Shown here in pieces: positions 46,311 to 56,492 of a stretch of DNA of 64,000 bases. This DNA is from Oasisia sp. SBJ-2009. Lineage: Eukaryota; Annelida; Polychaeta; Sabellida; Siboglinidae. The DNA is taken from the NCBI GenBank assembly GCA_964017155.1, contig OZ024857.1, forward strand, positions 20,279,404 to 20,343,403, read 5' to 3'. The notes below the pieces were generated by a model. It searched no databases. It was not told the origin of the DNA and saw only the letters and a program-made list of their open reading frames with translations. Every line of letters begins with the position of its first letter. Within the stretch, counting starts at the first letter, position 1. A program made the position numbers and the translations under genes.

Positions 46311-47390
46311 ATGGACCGTAATCAGTGTCTCCACCTGGCGATTAATGGTTATGCCGGTAGTGTTAATTAGCAGTCACAATAGGTGGCACTGCAGTTGGTT
46401 GAGTGGGATTTGGGAGTTGCGTGGGAGGAAGGCGCGGGACTCGAGACTTGCGACCAACGATCGAAGTCGAGATGTGATGAATTATCTTGAAAGATTGTGA
46501 GTAACTGTTTTATTGTCACGTGTTGACACTCGCTTAGTCAGGATGATGTTGTGGAGCTAGCGATCAGGGACAATTTATAATAGGAACTTGCCAATAATTA
46601 TAAACTTGTATCAGTTGCAAATTGGTTTTCCCTCGTGGTGGTGAAATTTAATGGTTTAATTATCCTGTATTCTCGGTTATTCATAGGAATAATATGTCGT
46701 CGTTTGTATGTATCCTATGGTATAAGCTAATAGCGTCACAGTAGCACTGTTGTGGTGTCGATTATTGAAGATATTTCAGAAAGTAAGAAGTTTGTTGAAT
46801 ATTGTCCTTTGCGTAATAACCCTAATTCTCGTACCAGGATACTCGCTAGAGGGCGGCATTGAGCCAACGAGTGAAAGCAGAAGTAGTCACCCAGATGGTC
46901 GCTGGAGGTTAGCACTGACGTCAGGCTGTGGACAGGTACAACATAAGTGATGGAGTTTGGTATTTCTGTACAGCTCACTGTATTATAGTTGCCAAATGTG
47001 TGAGCATGTATTTGTCTTGGTTTATGAATATTATCATAGACATGTCACGACATTACCACATCGGATGGGTTCAGTTGTTATAATATAATTTTAGTTACCT
47101 ATAATAGTTGCCAGTACTAACTGGGTACATTGTACATGTCTTGGATTCTGTTGGTTGTGTTGCGCTGTTGGACAGTGTTTTAACTTACGGTTCATGTACT
47201 TAATTTTAATGTATATTGACATCAGTTTTGAGATGTTTACTTTGATTGATGGTAAAGGTGTAGTATTGTGTATGTGTGTATATTTATATATGTGGTAACA
47301 CCTGTGTTATTGTTACAGGGTCTTGTCTTGTTCTTCATGTACAATAAAGATTGTTGACGGTTACCGCCCGCTCCGCGTCCATCCTTGACA
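46307..47390 (+). mobile_element. Solo LTR inserted in TA microsatellite
   Basis: A 1,084-bp segment begins TGTCATGG and ends CCTTGACA, so it has the TG...CA ends with a 5-bp inverted pair (TGTCA/TGACA) typical of long terminal repeats. An AATAAA at 47343 sits 48 bp from the 3' end, where an R/U5 polyadenylation signal is expected. That fixes the plus orientation. No second LTR, gag or pol lies next to it, so it is a solo LTR left by recombination. Both flanks are TA repeats, so the target duplication cannot be measured exactly, but 4 bp (TATA) fits and 5 bp does not. Confidence 0.7.
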
Positions 47391-47415
47391 TATATATATA
47401 TATATATATATATAT
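47391..47415. repeat. (TA)n continuation
   Basis: Resumption of the TA microsatellite after the solo LTR. It directly abuts the Ro60 fragment. Confidence 0.9.
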
Positions 47416-47511
47416 GATTTCATCGGCGGTTCCATAACGGAGGGACGAGCTGTGCATCCATCGCATGATGTCCCGAACGTCGGCGGAGATGACCAGATGG
47501 AGATAAACTGA
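47416..47511 (+). pseudogene. RO60: Ro60 C-terminal fragment (array unit 0)
   Basis: Encodes only the last 31 residues of an array-type Ro60 (DFIGGSITEGRAVHPSHDV... to QMEIN) and the stop. It starts abruptly after the TA microsatellite. The downstream 3' flank (47512 onward) is collinear with the 3' flanks of the other copies. The array is therefore broken at this point, and the 5' part of this gene is not in the window. It is non-functional. Confidence 0.95.
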
Positions 47512-48371
47512 CCCGTCAGTTTTAGTCAGAAGACTCGCGACGAGGAGGCACAGATGGTGTGACGTCATGTGCTGTGCAGAGACAACGTACTAGTGTGAAG
47601 AGACTGTTGGTATGACATTACATTCGGTGTAAAGGCAATGTATCGCTACTTCACGTGTGTGATTCATGGAACAGTGCTTGACACCTACATGTGTGTAATA
47701 ACTGTAATTAATACAAAATCATGCTGACTGCAGACAGATGGGTTTGTTAACCACATGCCTATTCTGAGCGACCAAGAAGGACATGTCATGTGACTTTACG
47801 ATGCAAAAAACGGATAGCTGTGAATTAATCGACTTTATTATACAAAAATCTAACTAACTGTGCTACAGTATTATTGTAATGTGTACGAAAGCTGATATTT
47901 TATTAACACCGTTTTGTATATATAACCCTGCGTGTTTTATGGTGTGGTGTGAAATTTGAATATTTACAAATGTTACAAATGTTATATGAAATTTGCAGAT
48001 ACAATAGTACAAGACACAGGGAGGACTGACTAAGTAACATTCTGAACATAGTTATACTTGTTTTGTATCCATGACAATCAGGAGCGTATTCAGGATTTGA
48101 AGATACATTGGGCGCTTTCTAAACAGTATCACAGTATAAGTAAATGTTGAACTTTTTCATAGTTTGGACAACCAGAAACTCACTGGGTTTGCCCTGACAG
48201 TTGTACCGCTCATGCCTAACCCCTATGATTCCTGGTATTTTAAATGCATGAGCTCTCATGTTTGATATGAGCACCGAGTAATAGCACTGCTTCGATACAG
48301 GTCTTAGTTGTATAGCCTGCATATTTCTTATATGTATAGTATATATTTATCATCCAAGAGAATATGGTGAA

Positions 48372-48603
48372 GGTAATTCTAAACGATAAACACCTCTGGC
48401 GTTATGTGTGTATGTTATATTATAGATTTGTCTTGTATTTTATTATGATTGATGTTCACATACTGTTTTAATACTGTTCAGGACAATAAAGTTTTATTGT
48501 ATTGTATTGTATTGTATTGTATTGTATTGTATTGTATTGTATTGTATTGTATTGTATTGTATTGTATTGTATTGTATTGTATTGTATTGTATTGTATTGT
48601 ATT
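48372..48603 (+). mobile_element. Retrotransposon tail with (ATTGT)n, copy 1
   Basis: Present here and at 59013-59214 but absent at the equivalent point after gene A (53830). It ends GGACAATAAAGTTTT followed by about 21 ATTGT pentamers. A polyadenylation-like word plus a short tandem-repeat tail is typical of the 3' end of a 5'-truncated non-LTR element. The next word, ATGAATACCTGG, is the spacer continuation. Confidence 0.6.
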
Positions 48604-48636
48604 CATGAATATGAATACCTGGACTACAGCGTTGCA

Positions 48637-49127
48637 GTGGGACCGCTGTAGTGCTTACATATTTTTCCGGCGTTATAAACGTTCCGATTGACGTTTCTGC
48701 GCATGCGTGATATCTGTAAAATCATGAATGTGCAGCGAAAAAACAAATCATTTATGGTATAAATATTACGTTTTTTGTTTAGGATGTATATAACCTCTCA
48801 GCAAAATTAATTGTCGCAAATTAACACGAGGCAGACAAGTTTTGAAGCATATTTTGACAACAAGCGTAAATCACGTGACAGTAGTGCGCCATAATCCGTG
48901 ACAGTGATTTATAAAAAACCGTAATATTTTATTGATTTTTATTTTATCGACATATTAAGAAACTCTTAACAGTAATCATCACAGGAGAGTTAACGAACAG
49001 CTCGTGCCATTTATATCGAAAATGCTTTGTTGTTTCGCTGGATGATTTTACACTTATTGTGCATGCGCAGAAACGTCAATCGGAACGTTTCTAGTGACCG
49101 GAAAAATGTAAGCGCGACACCGCCACT
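48637..49127. mobile_element. Long-TIR MITE M2, copy in unit 1
   Basis: 491 bp with ~150-bp imperfect inverted arms, flanked on both sides by GTTGCA (48631-48636 and 49128-49133). Paired landmarks include GCTTACAT...TTTCCGG, AACGTTCCGATTGACGTTTC with TGCGCATGC, and AAATCAT..nTGCAGCGAAA, found inverted at the other end. The same insertion is shared by all complete spacers, so it predates the array amplification. Confidence 0.75.
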
Positions 49128-49739
49128 GTTGCATTGCGTATAAGAAATACCAGCAGTCTCTGTACTGTCCAAGAGAGTTCCATCAACATCCAATTTCTGT
49201 ATGTAAACTCGTGAGTGCCAATTATTGCTTTCAAGTCAAATCTTCTTTTGAAGATCATGTTATAACTAGCATCCTGGGAAAAAGTAGTGATGTTGCCTTC
49301 AGAATCTCAGTTTCTGAGCCATCTTTCTATTCCATCTACTTTGCAGTTACACTCTACGACAGCAAGATTTCCTTTGTCCTTTGTCCTTTGTCATCTTAGT
49401 GCTTATCATATGATTGTCAAGTGAAAAAGATTTATGTAAGTTTCCAGAAGACAGGTGAAAGTTTGTAGAAGACAGTTTTCATGCATAAAAGCCAACATGC
49501 GCTTCACAATGGCACGCAATTGCAGTGGATGTTGGATCGGGTTGGGTGGGGGTGGATGAAAATATTTGGAGTTTTCAATATGCTATGGCACAATTTTGAA
49601 ATCAATAAACCATTGTTTGAATTGGCCAACCCTGTCCGTTTTACAGAATATCAGAGAGCCCTCTTTAAATCGTATCCTCCAAACATCAATATTTCTACAT
49701 CAGCTTCAAGGTTCGACGATACGTAGATCATAAGGGCCA

Positions 49740-50360
49740 TCTTTTAGAATGACTGATAAGTCAAAAGTAATACAACACATAATTACTTCTATTTTTTGGG
49801 GTATTTTGACATCGACCTTTGGTCTCTAAGCCACGTAGTTCTTAAGCTATGGATATAATAATTTTTTAGATAGGCACCATCTTAAAATATGGCGGATATT
49901 TGAAATTCAATAAAGGTTAAAAGTAATACAATTTAAATAATCATAGTCTAAAACCTTACATCTTGCCATAAATTATTTTGCTCTAGATTAGATAGTTCTT
50001 AAGATATGGGTAAATGACTGAGCCGGAAGCCATTTTAAAACATGGCGCATATATGAATGTTAATGAAGGTAAAATGTACAATGGTGTATGTCGCTATCCA
50101 CCAATCTATCCAATGTCATCAACGTTACTGCTCAATATGATGTAGTTTTTGAGATAGTGTTACATTTTTAATGACGACAGCCATCTTTAAAAATCGCGGA
50201 CGCGAAAGCCGGAAAATTCCAAAAATGGTTTATTTGAAATCCTTGTCCCATAAAACATAATTCCACATGCTACAATTATTTCTCTAGATGAAACAATTAT
50301 TAACGTACGGCGAAATAAAATATGGCGGCCATTTTTAAAATGGCCGCTAAAGCACTATGG
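49740..50360. repeat. Palindrome-bearing tandem repeats in Ro60 spacer, unit 1
   Basis: Four diverged modules with a period near 140-150 bp, each carrying a GCCATnTTTAAAA-type inverted word opposed by ATGGCGG or ATGGCC (around 49890, 50030, 50180 and 50330). Order and wording match the inner part of the TIRs of the 38.8-43.7-kb element, so the spacer holds a relative of that element's end. Confidence 0.75.
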
Positions 50361-50529
50361 GACGAAATATAAAAAAATGACAACAAGGGTTTTTAAGTTC
50401 TATATACTATTTAGATGATTTTAAAACCTGTTGCCAAGATTATACCCAAAAATATGAAAAGATTGAATTATTTGACATTTACCGACGGACTATTAGGTTA
50501 TTGGGCCGAATTCAACAAGGACAACTGGG

Positions 50530-50979
50530 TATATACCACCAATTGATTTTCCATAGGCGGACATTGTAACGTTTCTTTGATATCCCACCAGGTTTTTCAA
50601 TCAATGTTATTGAAAATTTCAGACACTAAGTAGCCACCATTCGCACATATCATATATAAAATTCGTGAAAATGACATATGTTTTTCTCCTACAATCCACT
50701 CTCTAACCTGACACCCCTTCATTTTTGCTTCAATCAGCGGCCGATTGCCAATGTTGACACCTCTAGGCCAAATTACATTTGTATGCATACGCACCTTTTC
50801 ACTGTCTGACAAATGTCATTATTTCGCAGCTGTGATATCACGCTACGCAGAAATATCATTTCCATTCAACCAGTTCTACATTTTGTGCTTCCAGAAATTT
50901 ACAAAAAGTGCACAATGCAGTTCTTTTAAGCAGGACTACTATGGGTAATGGCGTACGACTCCATTTGGTGGTATGTGGC
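50530..50979. mobile_element. MITE family M1, copy 4 (8-bp TSD)
   Basis: Begins TATATACCACCAATTG and ends CCATTTGGTGGTATGTGGC. An exact 8-bp direct repeat, CAACTGGG, flanks it at 50522-50529 and 50980-50987. An 8-bp target duplication with short imperfect TIRs points to a hAT-type non-autonomous element. It ends about 300 bp before the Ro60 A start codon. Confidence 0.75.
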
Positions 50980-51049
50980 CAACTGGGACGTCGTGCGTGG
51001 GGTCCGAATTTACCAAAGTTGTGAGCCAATAATTTTTGTTCACCAATGA

Positions 51050-51112
51050 ATGTGGGCCGAATTCACCGGGCCGATTTCACCATGGGCCGAAATCACCTGT
51101 ATCCGGTCCGAA
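51050..51112 (+). repeat. GGGCCGAATTCACC cluster upstream of Ro60 A
   Basis: GTGGGCCGAATTCACC, CGGGCCGATTTCACC, ATGGGCCGAAATCACC and a weaker CGGTCCGAATCAAG follow each other at 15-19-bp spacing, about 175-240 bp before the Ro60 ATG. A related word (GGGCCGAATTCAAC) lies at 50503. Repeated identical sites upstream of a gene could bind a factor; this is speculation. Confidence 0.65.
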
Positions 51113-51207
51113 TCAAGTAACCACAGCCGTGTATGTCTGAACAAGAAACGTTGTTCTGTAGCACAACGCCAAAAGGTGAACTTGACCAGCTAGAAAACAA
51201 GCCGTTG

Positions 51208-51214
51208 TATATAG
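51208..51214 (+). promoter_or_regulatory. Possible TATA box of Ro60 A
   Basis: TATATAG lies 78 bp upstream of the ATG. The same word is at 56415-56421 before Ro60 B, at the same distance. Motif match only. Confidence 0.3.
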
Positions 51215-51285
51215 TTGTGTTGTATTCGTGTGTTAAATGACATATTGGTGCTGCTTTAGCCTTTACGGCAAGTACTGAATATACG

Positions 51286-52956
51286 ATGCCTGTGAATACC
51301 CACATCGGTGGTTATGTTTACAAGGTAGACGACCTCAGCAGATTGACTCGTTTATTGTGTCTCGGAGCTGAAGGTGGCACCTACTACGTCACTGAACAGG
51401 AACTAAAGAGAGAAAACGTGCAATGCATCACTAGACTGATCGAAGCGGGACGCGGAAATGAAGTGGTACAAACACTCGTCGATTTTAGCGTTTCCGGTCG
51501 GACGGCCAAACAGAACGGACTCATGTTTGCCATGGCTATGTGTGCGAGGCAGTCGGTTGACCCCGATACTCAGAGGATGTGCTACGAAAATCTGCACTTG
51601 GTCTGTCGGATCCCAACACATCTGTTCACCTTCATTGGCTACTGCGAGGCACTGAGCGAAGGCACTGGATGGGGTCGTGCACATCGCAGAGCCATTGCCA
51701 ACTGGTATACGCGCTTTGGGGAGACGCCTGGTTCCGCTAAACGCCTGGCAATGCTCGTGACGAAGTATAAGAACCGAAACGGATGGAGCCACATTGATGT
51801 CTTACGTTTGGCCCACCCGAGACCAGACAGAGACAACGGTTTGGCTGGTATCTTCAAGTACATCGTGAAGGGATTCGATGAAGCCACCGAGCTCTTACAT
51901 GACAGCAGTGCAGACCTGCTGGCATACTTTCAAGCCGTCGAAGATTTGAAGGTACAGAGGGACCCACAGAACGTGGATGTAACCGAACTGGCAGAAATCA
52001 TAAGGCAACATCGCCTGGTGAGAGAGCACATGAACAAAGAATTGCTCCACTTTCCCGAAATCTGGGAGGCTTTGCTCGAAGAAATGCCTATGACAGCCAC
52101 GCTACGCAACCTGGGCAAGATGTCGGCCATCGGGATGTTGACTGCTGGCAGCAAATACGAGGAGATGATCGTCGAGAAATTCAAAAATGTGGAAGTCCTG
52201 AAGAAAGCCAGAATCCACCCATTCAATGTGCTGGTCGCGCTGAGCACATACGGCAAGGGAAAGGGAGACCTAGGAAGTCTCACGTGGAAGCCCAACGTGG
52301 CCATCCTGGAGGCCCTCGATGATGCCTTCTACGCAACCTTCAAGTTTGTGGATCCTACAAACAAGAGGTACTTGCTGGCTCTCGACGTGAGTGGCTCGAT
52401 GTGGTGGGGTGCGGTGAATGGCAGTCGTAGCGTCCAGCCGGGCTACGCGGCGGCCGCTCTTTCCCTCGTCACAGCCGCAACGGAGGAACATTGCGATTTC
52501 ATCGGCTTTTCAGGAGAGTTGGTGCCACTCGCGATAGAGCCAGAAATGACAGTGGCAGAGGTCGAGGATGTCATGAGAAGCGTGCCAACGGGTGGGACCG
52601 ACTGTTCACTGCCTATGGTCTATGCAATGGAGCGCAACACGCTGTACGACGTATTCGTTGTCTACACTGACTGTGACACGAGTGGGATCAGATACACTCC
52701 GGCAGATGAGCTCCGGGAGTATCGGCAACGTTCTGGCATCGCTGATGCCAAGCTCATCGTCGTCGGAATGACCAGCAACGGATTCAGCATCGCTGACCCA
52801 GACGATCCCAACATGTTGGACATGGCTGGGTTCGACTCGAATGGCCCTCAGGTTATGAAGGATTTCATCGGCGGTTCCATAACGGAGGGACGTGCTGTGC
52901 ATCCATCGCATGATGTCCCGAACGTCGGCGGAGATGACCAGATGGAGACAAACTGA
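51286..52956 (+). CDS. RO60: Ro60 (60 kDa SS-A/Ro ribonucleoprotein), array gene A
   Basis: An uninterrupted 556-residue frame starting at ATG 51286 (MPVNTHIGGYVYKV). The TROVE ring domain covers about residues 8-358 and the vWA-like domain about 360-530. The MIDAS is complete: DVSGSM with D367, S369 and S371, then GGTDCSLPM and YTDCDTS. IADPDDPNML near the C terminus is a strongly conserved Ro60 block. It is closely similar to gene 1 at 22.5 kb but ends shortly after SHDVPNVGGDDQMETN and lacks the long acidic tail. The expected role is Y-RNA and misfolded-RNA binding. It is intronless like the other copies. It is the only intact member of the array inside the window. Confidence 0.95.
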   Translation: MPVNTHIGGYVYKVDDLSRLTRLLCLGAEGGTYYVTEQELKRENVQCITRLIEAGRGNEVVQTLVDFSVSGRTAKQNGLMFAMAMCARQSVDPDTQRMCYENLHLVCRIPTHLFTFIGYCEALSEGTGWGRAHRRAIANWYTRFGETPGSAKRLAMLVTKYKNRNGWSHIDVLRLAHPRPDRDNGLAGIFKYIVKGFDEATELLHDSSADLLAYFQAVEDLKVQRDPQNVDVTELAEIIRQHRLVREHMNKELLHFPEIWEALLEEMPMTATLRNLGKMSAIGMLTAGSKYEEMIVEKFKNVEVLKKARIHPFNVLVALSTYGKGKGDLGSLTWKPNVAILEALDDAFYATFKFVDPTNKRYLLALDVSGSMWWGAVNGSRSVQPGYAAAALSLVTAATEEHCDFIGFSGELVPLAIEPEMTVAEVEDVMRSVPTGGTDCSLPMVYAMERNTLYDVFVVYTDCDTSGIRYTPADELREYRQRSGIADAKLIVVGMTSNGFSIADPDDPNMLDMAGFDSNGPQVMKDFIGGSITEGRAVHPSHDVPNVGGDDQMETN

Positions 52957-53333
52957 CCCGACAGTTTTAGTCAGAAGACTCACGATGAGGAGGAACAGAT
53001 GATGTGACTGACTGATGTGAAGAGACTGTTGGTATGACATCATATTCGGTGTAAAGACAGTGTATCGCTACTCGTGTGATTCAGTGAACAGTGCTTGATG
53101 CCTACGTGTGTGTAGTAACTGTAATTAATACAACATCATGCTGCCTGCAGACCGATGGGTTTGTTAACCATATGCCTTTTCTGAGCGACCAAGAGGGACA
53201 TGTCATATGACTTTATGATGCAAAAAACGAATGCTTGTGAATTAATCGACTTCACTATACAGAAAATCAAACTGACTTGGCTGCAGTGTATTGTAATGTG
53301 TACGAATGCATATATTTTATTTACACCGTTTTG

Positions 53334-53337
<4 letters not shown>

Positions 53338-53402
<65 letters not shown>
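53338..53402. repeat. (TA)n microsatellite in Ro60 A 3' flank
   Basis: Expansion of the short TATATATAA present at the same place in the other copies (47917 and 58556). Confidence 0.95.
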
Positions 53403-53403
<1 letters not shown>

Positions 53404-53871
53404 CCCTGCATGCTTTTATTGTGTGGTCTTGACATTTGAATGTTTTCACGTGTTATGTGAAATTTTAAGACACAGGGAAGACTGACTAAATAAGATTCTG
53501 AACATAGTTATACTTGTTTTGTATACATGACAATCAGGGGCGTACCCAGGATTTTAAGATATGTTGGGTGATTTCTAAACAGTATCACTGTATAAGTAAA
53601 TGTTGAACTTTTTCATAGTTTGGGCAACGAGAAACTCACCGGGTTTGCCCAGACAAGTGTACCGCTCATGCCTTACCCCTAGGATACCTGGGATTTGAAA
53701 TGCATTAGCTGTCATGTTTGATACGAGCACTGAGTAAGAGCATTGCTTCGATACAGGTCTTAGTTCTGTAGCCTGCATATTTCTTATATGTATAGTATAT
53801 ATTTATCATCCAAGAGAATAAGGTGGAGGTAGTTGATGAGTATGAATACCTGGGCACTACACAGCGTTGCA

Positions 53872-54348
53872 GTGGGACCGCTGTAGCGCTTACATTTTTC
53901 CGTCGTTATAAACGTTCCGGTAAACGTTTCTGCGCATGCAGATATGTAAAATCATCAATGTGCAGCGAAAAGACACAGCATTTATGGTATAAACACTACG
54001 AGTTTTTCGTTAGGATGTATATAACCTCTCAGCAAAGTTATTTATTGCATAATTAACACTAGGCTCACAAGTTTTCAGGCATATTTTGACAGCATGCGTA
54101 AATCATTTGACAGTAGTGCGCCATAATCCGTGACAGTGATTGATAAAAAACGTAATATTTTATTGCAATGAACGACATTTTAAGAAACAACAGTAATCAT
54201 CACAGGAGAGTTAATGAAATGCCATTTATACCGAAAATGCTTTGTTGTTTCGCTGAACATTGATGATTTTACATTTATTGTGCATGCGCAGAAACGTCAA
54301 TCAGAAAGTTGTTAACGACCGGAAATATGTAAGCGCGACACCGCCACT
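53872..54348. mobile_element. Long-TIR MITE M2, copy in unit 2
   Basis: Same element and same GTTGCA flanks (53866-53871 and 54349-54354) as in unit 1. It is slightly shorter through small indels. Confidence 0.75.
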
Positions 54349-54959
54349 GTTGCATTGCGTATAACAAACACTAGCAGTCTCTGTACTCTCTAAGAGTTCC
54401 ATCAACATCCAGTTTCTGTATATAAATTCGTGAGTGCCAATTGTTGCTTTCAAGTCAAATCTTCTTTTGAAGAACGTGTTATAACTAGCGTCCTGTGAAA
54501 AAGTAGTGATGTTGCCTTCAGAATCTCAGTTTCTGAGCCATCTTTCTATTCCATCTACTTTGCAGTTACACTCTACGACAGCCAGATTTCCTTTGTCCTT
54601 TGTCATCTTAGTGCTTATCATATGATTGTCAAATGAAACAGATTCATACAAGTTTCCAGAAGACAGGTGAAAGTTTGTAGAAGACAGTTTTCATGCATAA
54701 AAGCCAACATGCGCTTCACAATGCCATGCAATTGCAGTGGATGTTGGATCGGGTGGGGTGGGGGGTGGATGAACATATTTGGAGTTTTCAATATGCTATG
54801 GCACAATTTTGAAATCAATAAACCAATGTTTGAATGGGCCAACTCTGTCCGTTTTACAGAATATCTGAGAGCCCTCTTTAAATCGTATCCTCCAAACATC
54901 TATATTTCTACATCAGCTTCAAGGTTCGACGATACGTAGATCTTTTAGAATGACTGATA

Positions 54960-55570
54960 AGTCAAAAGTAATACAACACATAATTACTTCAATTTTTTTT
55001 GACATCGACTTTTGGTCTCTAAGCCACGTAGTTCTTAAGCTATGGATATAATAATTTTTTAGATAGGCACCATCTTAAAATATGGCGGATATTACAAAAT
55101 GGCGGATATTTGAAATTCAATAAAGGTTAAAAGTAATACAATTTAAATAATCATAGTCTAAAACCTTACATCTTGCCATAAATTATTTTGCTCTAGATTA
55201 GATAGTTCTTAAGATATGGGTAAATGACTGAGCCGGAAGCCATTTAAAAACATGGCGCATATATGAATGTTAATGAAGGTAAAATGTACAATGGTGTATG
55301 TCGCTATCCACCAATCTATCCAATGTCATCAACGTTACTGCTCAATATGATGTAGTTTTTGAGATAGTGTTACATTTTTAATGACGACAGCCATCTTTAA
55401 AAATCGCGGACGCGAAAGCCGGAAAATTCCAAAAATGGTTTATTTGAAATCCTTGTCCCATAAAACATAATTCCACATGCTACAATTATTTCTCTAGATG
55501 AAACAATTATTAACGTACGGCGAAATAAAATATGGCGGCCATTTTTAAAATGGCCGCTAAAGCACTATGG
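54960..55570. repeat. Palindrome-bearing tandem repeats, unit 2
   Basis: Counterpart of 49740-50360. It has an extra GGCGGATATTACAAAAT word near 55085, a small internal duplication of the ATGGCGGATATT motif. Confidence 0.75.
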
Positions 55571-55739
55571 GACGAAAAAAAAAATGACAACAAGGGTTTT
55601 TAAGTTCTATATACTATTTAGATGATTTTAAAACCTGTTGCCAAGATTATACCCAAAAATATGAAAAGATTGAATTATTTGACATTTACCGACGGACTAT
55701 TAGGTTATTGGGCCGAATTCAACAAGGACAACTGGGTAT

Positions 55740-56186
55740 ATACCACCAATTGATTTTCCATAGGCGGACATTGTAACGTTTCTTTGATATCCCACCAGGT
55801 TTTTCAATCAATGTTATTGAAAATTTCAGACACTAAGTAGCCACCATTCACACATATCATATATAAAATTCGTGAAAATGACATATGTTTTTCTCCTACA
55901 ATCCACTCTCTAACCTGACACCCCTTCATTTTTGCTTCAATCAGCGGCCGATTGCCAATGTTGACACCTCTAGGCCAAATTACATCTGTATGCATACGCA
56001 CCTTTTCACTGTCTGACAAATGTCATTATTTCGCAGTTGTGATATCACGTTACGCAGAAATATCATTTCCATTCAACCAGTTCTACATTTTGTGCTTCCA
56101 GAAATTTACAAAAAGTGCACAATGCAGTTCTTTTAAGCAGGACTACTATGGGTAATGGCGTACGACTCCATTTGGTGGTATGTGGC
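55740..56186. mobile_element. MITE family M1, copy 5
   Basis: Same insertion as copy 4, with CAACTGGG on both sides, carried along by the unit duplication. Confidence 0.75.
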
Positions 56187-56255
56187 CAACTGGGACGTCG
56201 TGCGTGGGGTCCGAATTTACCAAAGTTGTGAGCCAATAATTTTTGTTCACCAATG

Positions 56256-56320
56256 AATGTGGGCCGAATTCACCGGGCCGATTTCACCATGGGCCGAAAT
56301 CACCTGAATCCGGTCCGAAT
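56256..56320 (+). repeat. GGGCCGAATTCACC cluster upstream of Ro60 B
   Basis: Counterpart of 51050-51112 with the same order of words. Confidence 0.65.
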
Positions 56321-56492
56321 CAAGTAACCACAGCCGTGTATGTCTGAACAAGAAACGTTGTTCTGTAGCACAACGCCAAAAGGTGAACTTGACCAGCTAG
56401 AAAACAAGCGGTTGTATATAGTTGTGTTGTATTCGTGTGTTAAATGACGTATTGGTGCTGCTTTAGCCTTTACGGCAAGTACTGAATATACG

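Larger units (their letters stand above)
47416..52859 (+). repeat. Ro60 array unit 1 (~5.44 kb)
   Basis: Runs from the Ro60 C-terminal word (DFIGGS codons) of the fragment to the same word in gene A. It is about 240 bp longer than the next unit because of the retrotransposon-tail insertion at 48372-48603. In the first kilobase after the Ro60 stop it is closer to the unit starting at 58066 than to the one starting at 52860. Confidence 0.9.

Noticed and set aside
47553..47575. TGACGTCA words in the 3' flanks of Ro60 copies (also about 58203) as CREB sites
   Set aside because: Located downstream of broken copies only, absent after gene A; most likely incidental.
49700..49730. GGTTCGACGAT as a Pol III B box of a Y RNA gene near Ro60
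   Set aside because: The match to the B-box consensus is partial, there is no A box at the right distance and no Y-RNA stem or T-run terminator.
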